A DNA stretch of 35,984 bases from an uncultured Clostridia bacterium (GTDB lineage: Bacteria; Bacillota; Clostridia; Lachnospirales; UBA5962). Shown one piece after another: positions 17,168 through 25,409 of the stretch (the first letter of the stretch is position 1; every line of letters begins with the position of its first letter). Both the position numbers and the translations under genes were made by a program. The stretch is taken from the NCBI GenBank assembly GCA_946481295.1, contig CAMLLW010000014.1, positions 1-35,984 of the forward strand. The letters are read 5' to 3'. A model generated the notes under the pieces. That model was not told where the DNA came from, made no database searches, and saw only the letters and a program-made list of their open reading frames with translations.

Positions 17168-17245
17168 AAAAACACATCCTAAAAATATTATTATTAATAA
17201 TATATTTTTTTAGGAGTATGATGTTTACATTTTTTAAAATATAAT

Positions 17246-17473
17246 TTAAGGTTTAATTTTTAAATTATCTATAAATTTTTTATAACATTTTTGACAAATA
17301 TCTATATTATGAGTATTATTATCATATTCAGAACCAAATCCCCAAGTTTTTTCTATAGATAAATAGTCTGCCTCATATCCAAATTTATCTTTTTCTATTT
17401 TTTCTCCACACATATTACAAAAAATAGTATCTACAACTATTTTAGAGCTTTTTATTTTTTTATAATTTTTCAT
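17246..17473 (-). CDS. Small zinc-ribbon-like protein with two CxxC motifs
   Basis: A 75-residue soluble protein with CNMC at about 19-22 and CQKC at about 60-63, which could bind one zinc in a ribbon or knuckle. The centre has a conserved-looking DKFGYEADYLSIEKTWGFGS followed by HNIDIC, a pattern I have seen in short Firmicute hypothetical proteins; no function is known to me. AGAGGGGGG lies ahead of the ATG. It is upstream of and co-directional with the amidase gene, 78 bp apart, possibly on the same transcript from the promoter at 17547-17575. Confidence 0.7.
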   Translation of the reverse strand: MKNYKKIKSSKIVVDTIFCNMCGEKIEKDKFGYEADYLSIEKTWGFGSEYDNNTHNIDICQKCYKKFIDNLKIKP

Positions 17474-17546
17474 AAAAACCCCCCTCTTTTATTAGATAAA
17501 ATGATTGTAATTTTAATTTTGGGGTATAAATAAAATTAATAATTTA

Positions 17547-17575
17547 ATTATAATAAATAAATACTTATTTGTCAC
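17547..17575 (-). promoter_or_regulatory. Putative promoter of the CxxC protein gene
   Basis: On the minus strand GTGACA (17575-17570) and TATAAT (17552-17547) are 17 bp apart, about 75 bp before the gene. The remaining part of the 270-bp divergent gap to the PHP gene is A-rich and shows a TATAAT at 17698-17703 on the plus strand with no clear -35. Confidence 0.45.
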
Positions 17576-17743
17576 TTATAAAGATATACCAATTTAACAT
17601 TAAAATTTTAAATTATATTATAAGTTTTTGCAAAAAATAATAAAAAAATTCTAAGAAAAAAATGAAATTTAGTGAAGAAAAAAGTAAGAAAATAAGTTAT
17701 AATAAAATTAATATAAATAGTTATGTTATAAAGGAGTTTTAAA

Positions 17744-18454
17744 ATGTTTACTTTACTAGATCCTCATGTTCATACTGTTGCAAGTGGACATGCCTATAGT
17801 ACTTTAAAAGATTATATTGAACAAGCAAAAGAAATAAATTTAAAAGCATTTGCTATAACGGAACACGGGTATAAAATGCCAGGTAGCTGCGGGGAAATTT
17901 ATTTTAGAAATTTAAAAACGTTACCTAAATTTGTAGATGATATAAGAATATACAAAGGTATAGAATTAAATATTTTGGACACAGAAGGTACTGTAGATTT
18001 AGCTGATAGATTTTTAGCTAGATTGGAAGTTGTAATAGCAAGTTTGCACACAGCATGCATTCCTCAAGGGACTGTCGATGAAAATACAATAGCTATTATA
18101 AATACAATGAAAAATCCAAATATAAAAATTATAGGACATCCCGGAGATGTATTATATCCGATAAATATAGAAAAGGTTGTTAAAGCAGCATCAGATATGG
18201 GCAAAGTGTTAGAAATTAATAATGCTTCTTTAAAACCAGAAAGTCATAGAAAAGATGTAAATTCTATAAAAGAAATTATACGTTTATGTAAAGAATATAA
18301 TGTTCCTATGACACTTGGATCAGATGCACACTTTTATAAACATTTAGGAGATTTCACCTTTGCAATAGAACTTTTAGAAGAATTTAATATATCTGATGAT
18401 CTTATTTTGAATACTAATATTGAATTATTTGAAAGAGTATTAGAAATAAAATAA
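17744..18454 (+). CDS. PHP-domain phosphoesterase (YcdX-like)
   Basis: A metal-dependent hydrolase of the PHP family, closest in pattern to E. coli YcdX-type phosphatases. The 236 residues cover one PHP barrel. Metal-binding motifs are DPHVHTVASGH (H8, H10, H16), TEHG (E40, H41), KGIELN (E74), SLHTACIPQG, IIGHPGD and LGSDAHFYKHLGDF, so all the expected His/Asp/Glu positions seem present. The substrate is unknown. AAAGGAG precedes the ATG. It is the first of three co-directional genes (PHP, YerC-like, PcrA). A hairpin (18439-18471) overlaps its stop codon. Confidence 0.88.
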   Translation: MFTLLDPHVHTVASGHAYSTLKDYIEQAKEINLKAFAITEHGYKMPGSCGEIYFRNLKTLPKFVDDIRIYKGIELNILDTEGTVDLADRFLARLEVVIASLHTACIPQGTVDENTIAIINTMKNPNIKIIGHPGDVLYPINIEKVVKAASDMGKVLEINNASLKPESHRKDVNSIKEIIRLCKEYNVPMTLGSDAHFYKHLGDFTFAIELLEEFNISDDLILNTNIELFERVLEIK

Positions 18455-18471
18455 AAAATATTATTTCTAAT
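18439..18471 (+). terminator. Hairpin across the PHP gene stop, weak terminator or attenuator
   Basis: ATTAGAAATAA (18439-18449) pairs perfectly with TTATTTCTAAT (18461-18471); the loop includes the stop codon. No long T run follows, so it may stabilise or attenuate the transcript rather than end it. Confidence 0.35.
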
Positions 18472-18531
18472 ATTCTACTTTAAATGAAAATTTAAAAATA
18501 TATTAAATTTATTTGTAAAAAGGGTGTTTAT

Positions 18532-18834
18532 ATGACTATTAATAAGAAAATAAATTCTGAATCTATGAATAAGCTCTTTAATTATATTTTAAGTTTAGAA
18601 TCTATAGATGAGTGCTATGATTTTTTTCAGGGGCTATGCACAGTAAATGAGTTAAAATCTTTTATACAAAGGGTAGATGTTGCAGATATGCTTATAGATG
18701 GAAAAACTTACATAGAAATATGCGATGAAACTAAAGCTTCTACAGCTACTATAAGTAGAGTAAATAGAAGTTTAAATGAAGCTTTTAATAGATATACAGA
18801 TATATTATTAAAATTAAAAGAAAGAGAATCATAA
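18532..18834 (+). CDS. TrpR-like YerC/YecD family regulator
   Basis: A 100-residue all-helical protein of the TrpR-related YerC family. The helix-turn-helix lies at about 60-85: DMLIDGKTYIEICDETKAST then ATISRVNRSL. In Bacillus, yerC is next to pcrA, as here, but its targets are not established; by fold it binds DNA. It lacks obvious enzymatic features. A GGGTG ribosome binding site precedes the ATG. It sits 22 bp upstream of pcrA, so co-transcription is very likely. Confidence 0.9.
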   Translation: MTINKKINSESMNKLFNYILSLESIDECYDFFQGLCTVNELKSFIQRVDVADMLIDGKTYIEICDETKASTATISRVNRSLNEAFNRYTDILLKLKERES

Positions 18835-18855
18835 TAAAATAAGAGGAGAACTTAA

Positions 18856-21075
18856 ATGTTAACAGATGACTTAAATAACATGCAAAAAGAGGCCGTATTG
18901 AATATAAATGGGCCTCTTTTACTGCTTGCAGGAGCAGGCTCAGGAAAAACAAGAGTAATAACTTATAGAATTGCTTATATGGTAGAGCAAGGTATAAATC
19001 CATTTAATATTTTAGCTATAACTTTTACTAATAAAGCTGCTAAAGAGATGAAAGAAAGGGTAAACAAGTTATTAGATGATAATGGAGTATGGATATCAAC
19101 TTTTCACTCTATGTGTGTAAAAATACTTAGACAATATATTAATTACATAGATTATGATAATAATTTTATAATCTATGATACTGATGATTCTGAAAAAATA
19201 TTAAAAGAATCTATTAAAGAATTAAATTTAAGTGATAAGATGTTTCCAACTAAAAAAGTAATGTCTATTATAAGTGAAAAAAAGGATAAATTAATAACAC
19301 CTTTAGAATTTGAAAAAGAGGCATTTGGGGATAATATACAATCTAAAATGGCTGAAATTTATAAATTATATCAATCTAAATTAAAGGAAAGCAATGCATT
19401 AGATTTTGATGATATAATATTTAAAACAATAGAATTATTTAAAAAGAATAATGACATTTTAGAAAAATATCAATCTAGATTTATGTACATAATGGTAGAC
19501 GAATATCAAGATACTAATACAAGTCAATATGTATTAATAAAATTATTATCTCAAAAAAATAATAATATCTGTGTTGTTGGTGATGATGATCAAAGCATAT
19601 ATGCATGGCGTGGTGCCAATATAATGAATATATTAAATTTTGAAAAAGATTTTCCAGGAGCAAAAGTAATAAAATTAGAACAAAATTATAGATCAACTCA
19701 AAATATATTAGATGTTGCAAATTCAGTTATAAAAAATAACATTACAAGAAAAGATAAATCTTTGTGGACAAGTAATCCTGTCGGAGAAAAAATATTTTAT
19801 AGTAAACTAAAAAATGATATTGAAGAAGGAAATTTCATAGTAAAAAAAGCTCAAGAGCTTAAACAAAAAAATTATAATTATAATGATATAGCTATTTTAT
19901 ATAGACAAAATTCTATGTCTAGAATATTAGAAGAACAGTTATTAAAAAGTAATATTCCATATAGAATAGTTGGAGGAGTTAAATTTTACGATAGAAAAGA
20001 AATTAAAGATGTTTTAGCATATTTAAAAGTAATTTTTAATCCAAAAGATACGATATCTTTAAAGAGAATAATAAATGTACCTAAACGTGGTATAGGTAAT
20101 ACAACTGTAGAAAAAATTAATAATTTTACAATAAATAATAAAATTAATTTTTTTGAAGCATTAAATAACTTAGATATGATTCCTGATTTAGGAAGTAAAT
20201 TTAATGATCTATTAGAATTTAGAAATTTAATTTTATATTTTAGAAATTTTTCAGAAGAAAATACAATTTCTGAATTAATAAATGAAGTTTTAGAAAAAAC
20301 AAACTATCTTGAAGAATTAAAGCAAGAGTATTCTGAAGAATCTTTTGCACGTATTGAAAATATTGAAAGTTTTATTGATAAAGCGATAAGTTTTGAAGAA
20401 TTATCTGAAGATAAGTCATTAAGAAAATTTTTAGAAGATATTTCATTATTATCTGATATAGATAATTTAAATGATACAGATGATCAAATAACTCTAATGA
20501 CAATGCATTCTTCTAAAGGTTTAGAATATCCTATAGTATTTTTGCCAGGTTTAGAAGAAGGTATTTTCCCAAGTTATAGAAGTATAGTTTCACCATCAAA
20601 AAAAGAATTAGAAGAAGAAAGAAGATTATGTTATGTTGCAATTACTAGAGCAAAAGAATATCTATATATAACATCAACAAATTCTAGAATGCATAATGGA
20701 AAAATAATATATAATGAAAAATCAAGATTTTTAGATGAAATTCCTAAAGAATTATTATTTGAAATATATAAAGATAATAAGAAGAAACTAGATAATAGCG
20801 GTATTTCACAATATTCATTTACTAAAAAGTTTAATGATTCTTTAGACATGAATTTAGATGGTAAAAATTATAAAGATAATTATAATTTGAAACCACCTAC
20901 AAAAGTAGATATAGATTTTAAAGTTGGCGATGAAGTTAGACAAATAAAATATGGTATAGGAACTGTAGTTCAAATAGATAATGCAGGTGCAGATTATGAA
21001 GTTACTGTAGATTTTAAGTTTAATGGTAGAAAAAAATTAATGGCAAATTTATCAAAACTAAAAAAACATAATTAA
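18856..21075 (+). CDS. pcrA: ATP-dependent DNA helicase PcrA (UvrD family)
   Basis: A superfamily 1A 3'-5' helicase that works in nucleotide-excision repair, strips RecA from DNA, and supports plasmid rolling-circle replication and transcription-replication conflict resolution. The 739 residues show the full set of motifs: Walker A GAGSGKT (26-32), TFTNKAA, Walker B VDEYQDTN, QSIYAWRGAN, LEQNYRST, LTMMTMHSSKGLEYP-like TLMTMHSSKGLEYPIVF, and VAITRAKEYLYIT. The C-terminal region carries the PcrA tail VGDEVRQIKYGIGTVVQID, which in Bacillus contacts RNA polymerase. AAGAGGAG precedes the ATG. The usual partner ligA is not in the window. Confidence 0.97.
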   Translation: MLTDDLNNMQKEAVLNINGPLLLLAGAGSGKTRVITYRIAYMVEQGINPFNILAITFTNKAAKEMKERVNKLLDDNGVWISTFHSMCVKILRQYINYIDYDNNFIIYDTDDSEKILKESIKELNLSDKMFPTKKVMSIISEKKDKLITPLEFEKEAFGDNIQSKMAEIYKLYQSKLKESNALDFDDIIFKTIELFKKNNDILEKYQSRFMYIMVDEYQDTNTSQYVLIKLLSQKNNNICVVGDDDQSIYAWRGANIMNILNFEKDFPGAKVIKLEQNYRSTQNILDVANSVIKNNITRKDKSLWTSNPVGEKIFYSKLKNDIEEGNFIVKKAQELKQKNYNYNDIAILYRQNSMSRILEEQLLKSNIPYRIVGGVKFYDRKEIKDVLAYLKVIFNPKDTISLKRIINVPKRGIGNTTVEKINNFTINNKINFFEALNNLDMIPDLGSKFNDLLEFRNLILYFRNFSEENTISELINEVLEKTNYLEELKQEYSEESFARIENIESFIDKAISFEELSEDKSLRKFLEDISLLSDIDNLNDTDDQITLMTMHSSKGLEYPIVFLPGLEEGIFPSYRSIVSPSKKELEEERRLCYVAITRAKEYLYITSTNSRMHNGKIIYNEKSRFLDEIPKELLFEIYKDNKKKLDNSGISQYSFTKKFNDSLDMNLDGKNYKDNYNLKPPTKVDIDFKVGDEVRQIKYGIGTVVQIDNAGADYEVTVDFKFNGRKKLMANLSKLKKHN

Positions 21076-21093
21076 TTTAAAAGTTATAAAATA

Positions 21094-21127
21094 AAAAAGC
21101 TTTCTATATATTTAAAGAGAGCTTTTT
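21094..21127. terminator. Bidirectional terminator, pcrA / MFS gene
   Basis: AAAAAGCTTTCT (21094-21105) pairs with AGAGAGCTTTTT (21116-21127) over 12 positions with one G-U pair. It lies between convergent genes, with A and T runs built into the arms. Confidence 0.75.
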
Positions 21128-21138
21128 ATTATAATTTT

Positions 21139-22344
21139 TTATTTTTTATTTAAAGTAAGTTTTTTATAACGCATATTAACAATAATAGCTAAAATGACTC
21201 CAATAAATGTAACTAAAATGTTAAATAGTACAATATTTTTAACATTATATGTTGACAATTTAGATGTAATAACAGGTATAAGTGAAATTGCTATTGCACT
21301 AGAAGTAGATACTAAACCTGTAGTTTTACCTTTACCATTAGGAAATAACTCAGACATTGTTGTAAGTACAAGTTGTAAAACGCCACCTGCAGCAGTAAAT
21401 CCAATTATAAAGCTACAAACCATACAAATTAAATTGCTAGGAAATTTCCATAAAACAATTAATGTTACTAAAGATATTAATGGATATATAAAAATTATTT
21501 TTACAGGTTTTAAAAATCTAATAATTATAAAAGAACTTATAAAAATAGATAAAATAGAACCTATACTATAAAAACTTATATATTTTAGTGCTAAAGTTTT
21601 TTCTATATTTAAAACGCTTTCTCCATATGTTGGAAGCCACATTTGCATAGTATAAAAAGTAGTTGTACATGTAAATCCAATTAATATTAAACAAATTCCT
21701 TCTATAAAAAAATTAGGTTTAGAAGAAAATTTTGTTTTATTCTCTGTTGTTGATTTTGAATTACTTGTATTAGGTGGGAATGCTAATTTTAAAATAATTA
21801 TTAGATCTAATGTCATTACTATAGCACATAATATAAAAGAATATCCGAAATATAAATTATTTTTTATAATAAAAGTTATTATAAATGGTAACATAAATTG
21901 ACCTAAAGACATAAATGCTTTAATTAAGATATTTGCACTACCTGAGGCATTTGGGAATATTTCCATTAAGGCAGGGTATGTACCAGTATCTAAAATTCCA
22001 TTGGAAGCACCACAAATTAATGCCAATATAAAAGCAATAGTTAAATTACTGGTAATTAAAATTCCTATGAAAAATATTATGTATCCACATAGTGCTAAGA
22101 CTATAGAAGGTTTTCTTCCGTATTTATCAGAAAAAACTCCTGCTAAATATAGAATTGGTAAACGTCCTATTCCAAAACCGGAGATAATAAATGATATTCC
22201 CAACATATCAGTTGAAAATTTTTGCATTAAAAAATCTAAATTTAAAGTAAGTATAACAGCAGACATACCATGAATCATATAATTTAAATAAAGTAATAAT
22301 GCAAGATTGAAATATTCATTTTTTTTAAAAGTGAAATTTTTCAT
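21139..22344 (-). CDS. MFS transporter
   Basis: A 401-residue membrane protein with about twelve transmembrane helices in two halves, of the major facilitator superfamily. The loop 2-3 signature GVFSDKYGRKP is at about 69-79. There is a soluble central loop (about 195-210, rich in Asn/Ser/Thr/Lys). Helices carry few charged residues; the substrate cannot be read from sequence. AAAGGACG precedes the ATG. It is transcribed divergently from the radical SAM gene with only 87 bp between the starts, so the two could be co-regulated and the transporter could carry a substrate or product of that enzyme (inference). Confidence 0.88.
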   Translation of the reverse strand: MKNFTFKKNEYFNLALLLYLNYMIHGMSAVILTLNLDFLMQKFSTDMLGISFIISGFGIGRLPILYLAGVFSDKYGRKPSIVLALCGYIIFFIGILITSNLTIAFILALICGASNGILDTGTYPALMEIFPNASGSANILIKAFMSLGQFMLPFIITFIIKNNLYFGYSFILCAIVMTLDLIIILKLAFPPNTSNSKSTTENKTKFSSKPNFFIEGICLILIGFTCTTTFYTMQMWLPTYGESVLNIEKTLALKYISFYSIGSILSIFISSFIIIRFLKPVKIIFIYPLISLVTLIVLWKFPSNLICMVCSFIIGFTAAGGVLQLVLTTMSELFPNGKGKTTGLVSTSSAIAISLIPVITSKLSTYNVKNIVLFNILVTFIGVILAIIVNMRYKKLTLNKK

Positions 22345-22431
22345 ATAAACGTCCTTTAAAAATTATTTATTTTTACATGAATATTATTATACATATGAAA
22401 TTGAAATTTTACAAGAGAAAAGGAAGATAAT

Positions 22432-23274
22432 ATGCGATTTAAAAGAGTATATGTAGAAATAACTAATATTTGCAATTTATCATGTGATTTTTGTAAACCT
22501 TCTTCACGTGATAAAAAATTTATATTAGTTAAAGATTTTGAAAATATAATAAATAAAATAAAAAAATATACAGAATATATTTATTTACATGTTTTAGGTG
22601 AACCATTATTACATCCTAATATTAAAGAAATTTTAGATATATGCTATAAAAATAATATGAAAGTAAATATTACTACAAATGGAACACTAATAAATAATGT
22701 AGAAGATATTTTGTTAAATAGTAAAGCTATACGACAAATTAATTTTTCATTACATGCATTAGAAGTGAATAAAAATATAAATAGTGAAAATTATTTAAAT
22801 AGAATACTAGATTTTACTAAAAAAGCAAATAAAAATATTTTTATAGTTTATAGATTATGGAATTTTGATAAGTCAAATAATTTAAATAGATATATATTAG
22901 ATAATATACAAAAATATTTTAATTTAGAAGATTTAAGTTTAGATAAGACAACTGGAAATGGTATAAAAATATCAAATAATACTTTTTTACAAAAGAATAA
23001 TTCCTTTATTTGGCCATCTATTAATGGTAAGGAAATATTTTTTGAAGGTAGATGTTTTTTAAATTTTCCTACACTAGGTATTTTAGTTGATGGAACAGTT
23101 ATACCATGTTGTTTAGATGCAGAAGGAGTTTTAAATTTAGGAAATATATTCAAGCAAGATATAGATGAAATTTTAAATTCTAATAAGTACAAAGAATTGG
23201 AAGAAGGCTTTAGAAAAAATAAAGTAGTTAATAGTTATTGTAGAACATGTGGTTTTACTATGTCTAAAAGGTAG
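22432..23274 (+). CDS. Radical SAM protein with SPASM-like C-terminus
   Basis: A 280-residue radical S-adenosylmethionine enzyme. The cluster motif is CNLSCDFC (C14, C18, C21; CX3CX2C), followed by the 'GEP' SAM-contact segment HVLGEPLLHPNI and the beta-strand NITTNGT. The C-terminal part reads GRCFL (C208), GTVIPCCLDAEG (C226, C227) and YCRTCGF (C270, C273), typical of the SPASM/Twitch group; with only five cysteines it probably holds a single extra Fe-S cluster rather than two. Many relatives modify peptides, but no precursor-like gene lies next to it, so the substrate is unknown. AAAAGGAAG precedes the ATG. It is divergent from an MFS transporter and precedes an M23-like gene by 70 bp. Confidence 0.9.
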   Translation: MRFKRVYVEITNICNLSCDFCKPSSRDKKFILVKDFENIINKIKKYTEYIYLHVLGEPLLHPNIKEILDICYKNNMKVNITTNGTLINNVEDILLNSKAIRQINFSLHALEVNKNINSENYLNRILDFTKKANKNIFIVYRLWNFDKSNNLNRYILDNIQKYFNLEDLSLDKTTGNGIKISNNTFLQKNNSFIWPSINGKEIFFEGRCFLNFPTLGILVDGTVIPCCLDAEGVLNLGNIFKQDIDEILNSNKYKELEEGFRKNKVVNSYCRTCGFTMSKR

Positions 23275-23329
23275 TATTTTATTCTAAAAAAATATTTTAT
23301 AACATAAAATACTAAATAATGTTTTATGT
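23273..23329 (+). promoter_or_regulatory. Two alternative hairpins before the M23-like gene
   Basis: AGTATTTTAT (23273-23282) pairs with ATAAAATACT (23304-23313), while ACATAAAA (23302-23309) pairs with TTTTATGT (23322-23329). The shared segment 23302-23313 can pair with only one partner at a time. The second stem ends just before the GGAGTGG ribosome binding site. This may be only a transcript-end structure, or an attenuator. Confidence 0.35.
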
Positions 23330-23344
23330 TGGAGTGGATTTTTT

Positions 23345-24262
23345 GTGTCAAAAAGAATATTTATAAGACATAAAAAAAATAGTATTTATAAAATGAGAAA
23401 AACTAAATATAAAAAAGTACAAGAACTTAAAACATTTATCACAAATTTATTTGCTGTTATAAGTGCTATTTGTATTATTATTTTTGGATTTATCTATGTT
23501 TTTAATTTAAGAAAACAAATAAAAATAGATATAAATAATGTTGCTGAATTTAATATACCTTATACAACATTTAAAAATTTAAAAGAATTATGTGAAGAAA
23601 ATAGTATGAATTTTAATGAAATTATAACTTTATATTCTTTAAATAATAGATTTATTTGGGATAAAAAATCTATTCCAACTAAATCTGATATAAATAATGA
23701 ATTTTTAAAAAAGTATGAAAAAATAAAATCTACGTATTCTAAATTATTAGATAGTTATATGCCTATGTTTACAAACATTTTTAAAGAATTAGAAAATTTT
23801 CCTATTTTATTAACTGCTAATCAAGGAGAAGAAGGAGATATAGTATATATATACGGTAATAGTTGGATAAAAGGAGAGAATGAATCTACTAGCATTATAG
23901 ATAGAGAGAATATTTCTGGAAGAATAGCTATTGTTAGTATGACAAGTGGTATGGTAAAAAAATTGTCATGGGACAAAAACGATGGATATTATGTTATAAT
24001 AGAAACATCTAGTAATACACAATATTATTATTTACATTTAGAAAGTATAGAACTAGATTTAAAAGTAGGAGATATAATAGAAGCTGGTAAATTAATAGGA
24101 TATATGGGTAATACAGGGTATAAAAAAAGTAAAACTTCTAAATTAGTTAGCTTAGAAGTTAAAATAAAACCAAATGTAAAGTTTACAGAAGATGAATTTT
24201 TTATAAATCCGTATATTTTTTTAAGGGATTTGGAGTTAAAGAAAATAATTACTAAAAAATAA
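23345..24262 (+). CDS. Membrane-anchored M23-like protein, probably inactive
   Basis: A 305-residue protein with a basic N-terminus, one transmembrane helix (about 33-54), a helical middle part (75-150) and a LytM/M23-like beta domain (about 160-295). The fold pattern is clear: GMVKKLSWDKNDGYYVIIE, YYYLHLESI, VGDIIEAGKLIGYMGNTG. But of the metal site (HxxxD and HxH), the first His is replaced (STSIID, keeping D186) and the last HLHFE reads LVSLE, with Ser269; only H231 of YYLHL remains. It is therefore unlikely to cut peptidoglycan and may be a structural or regulatory partner, as known for other LytM proteins such as EnvC or SpoIIQ. The start is GTG with GGAGTGG upstream. Confidence 0.75.
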   Translation: MSKRIFIRHKKNSIYKMRKTKYKKVQELKTFITNLFAVISAICIIIFGFIYVFNLRKQIKIDINNVAEFNIPYTTFKNLKELCEENSMNFNEIITLYSLNNRFIWDKKSIPTKSDINNEFLKKYEKIKSTYSKLLDSYMPMFTNIFKELENFPILLTANQGEEGDIVYIYGNSWIKGENESTSIIDRENISGRIAIVSMTSGMVKKLSWDKNDGYYVIIETSSNTQYYYLHLESIELDLKVGDIIEAGKLIGYMGNTGYKKSKTSKLVSLEVKIKPNVKFTEDEFFINPYIFLRDLELKKIITKK

Positions 24263-24362
24263 ATTTTATTTGAACAAAATGTAAATTTATGGTAGTATTT
24301 ATTTGGAATATATATTTTTAAATTTTACTTCTAAGAACTACTAAAGAATGTGAGGATTTTAT

Positions 24363-25163
24363 ATGGAAATTATAAATTGGAATGAACTTTTTATTCCATA
24401 TGAACAAACAGTAGATGAATTAATAGCTAAGTTTAAAGGTATAGGCAAACAATTTAAAAAATTAAATCAACATAGCCCTATAGAAAATGTAGAAGGAAGG
24501 GTTAAAACTAAGTCTAGCATTTTAGAAAAAACAAATAAAAAAAATATATCATTAGATGAAATTACTGATAAAATTGAAGACATAGCTGGAATTAGAATAA
24601 TATGCAGATTTGTAGAAGATATAGATAAGGTTATAAGTTTAATACGGGATAGAGATGGTTTTGATATAAAAATTTTAGAAGAAAGAGATTATATTACTAA
24701 TACAAAACCTAGTGGATATAGAAGTTATCATATATTAATAAAATATCCTTTAATAATGTGTACTGGACCAATAACTATAAAAGCTGAAATACAAATAAGG
24801 ACTATAGCTATGAATTTTTGGGCAACTATAGAACATTCCTTAAGATATAAATATAATGGTAATATGCCAGAAGAGTTAAAAAATAGACTTATTTCTTCTG
24901 CAGAAGCATCTTTTCAACTTGATAAAGAGATGGATTTTATAAGAGGAGAAATTTTAGAAGCTCAAAAAATTACAAAAATAAAAAATGATACTGTAGATGA
25001 TATTTTAGATGTAATTCAAAAATTACATAATGATGTAAAGCTTGATAATATTAATGAGCTAAATAAAGCATTTATAGAATTATATCAAGAAGACAATTTA
25101 GATAAACTATTAGAATTTAAGCAACAAATAAGAGTAATGGCTAATTTATATAAATTAGAATAA
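24363..25163 (+). CDS. Small alarmone synthetase (RelA/SpoT-domain (p)ppGpp synthetase)
   Basis: A single-domain GTP pyrophosphokinase that makes (p)ppGpp from ATP and GTP or GDP, tying metabolism to stress. The 266 residues contain only the synthetase domain: VEGRVKTKSSILEK (43-56), IEDIAGIRIICRF (71-83, with Mg-ligand D73), KPSGYRSYHI (115-124) and EIQIRTIAMNFWATIEH. There is no hydrolase, TGS or ACT domain, so it belongs to the YjbM/RelQ group. In that group the enzyme is a tetramer controlled at transcription and by RNA or (p)ppGpp binding. GAGGA lies ahead of the ATG. It is about 100 bp downstream of the M23-like gene and has its own terminator. Confidence 0.92.
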   Translation: MEIINWNELFIPYEQTVDELIAKFKGIGKQFKKLNQHSPIENVEGRVKTKSSILEKTNKKNISLDEITDKIEDIAGIRIICRFVEDIDKVISLIRDRDGFDIKILEERDYITNTKPSGYRSYHILIKYPLIMCTGPITIKAEIQIRTIAMNFWATIEHSLRYKYNGNMPEELKNRLISSAEASFQLDKEMDFIRGEILEAQKITKIKNDTVDDILDVIQKLHNDVKLDNINELNKAFIELYQEDNLDKLLEFKQQIRVMANLYKLE

Positions 25164-25171
25164 TAAAAATT

Positions 25172-25209
25172 AAAAACTAACTTTATTAAAATTAAGGTTA
25201 GTTTTTTTT
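25172..25209 (+). terminator. Terminator of the alarmone synthetase gene
   Basis: AAAAACTAAC (25172-25181) pairs with GTTAGTTTTT (25197-25206) around a 15-nt loop and is followed by further T residues. Confidence 0.75.
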
Positions 25210-25409
25210 ATTTTAAATTTATTAAAATTATGAATTATATATAAAAACTGCTATAACTAATAGTTTTTAGAAGTATATAAAAATTTATAATAATAATTAT
25301 TTAATAGTGGAAAAAATAATTAAGGATAAGTAATAAAAAAAAGGTTAAGTTAATAGATGTACATTAATAAGATTTTATAATTTTTTATTTTATAAGGAAG
25401 TGAAAAAGT

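Noticed and set aside
22345-22431. Search for a peptide precursor of the radical SAM enzyme (also 23275-23344)
   Set aside because: Both gaps are under 90 bp and contain no open frame with a ribosome binding site, so no RiPP cluster can be claimed.
25210-25409. Search for a sigma-G promoter of spoIVB
   Set aside because: I found no pair resembling the sigma-G -35 and CATNNTA-type -10 at proper spacing; any box would be a forced match.
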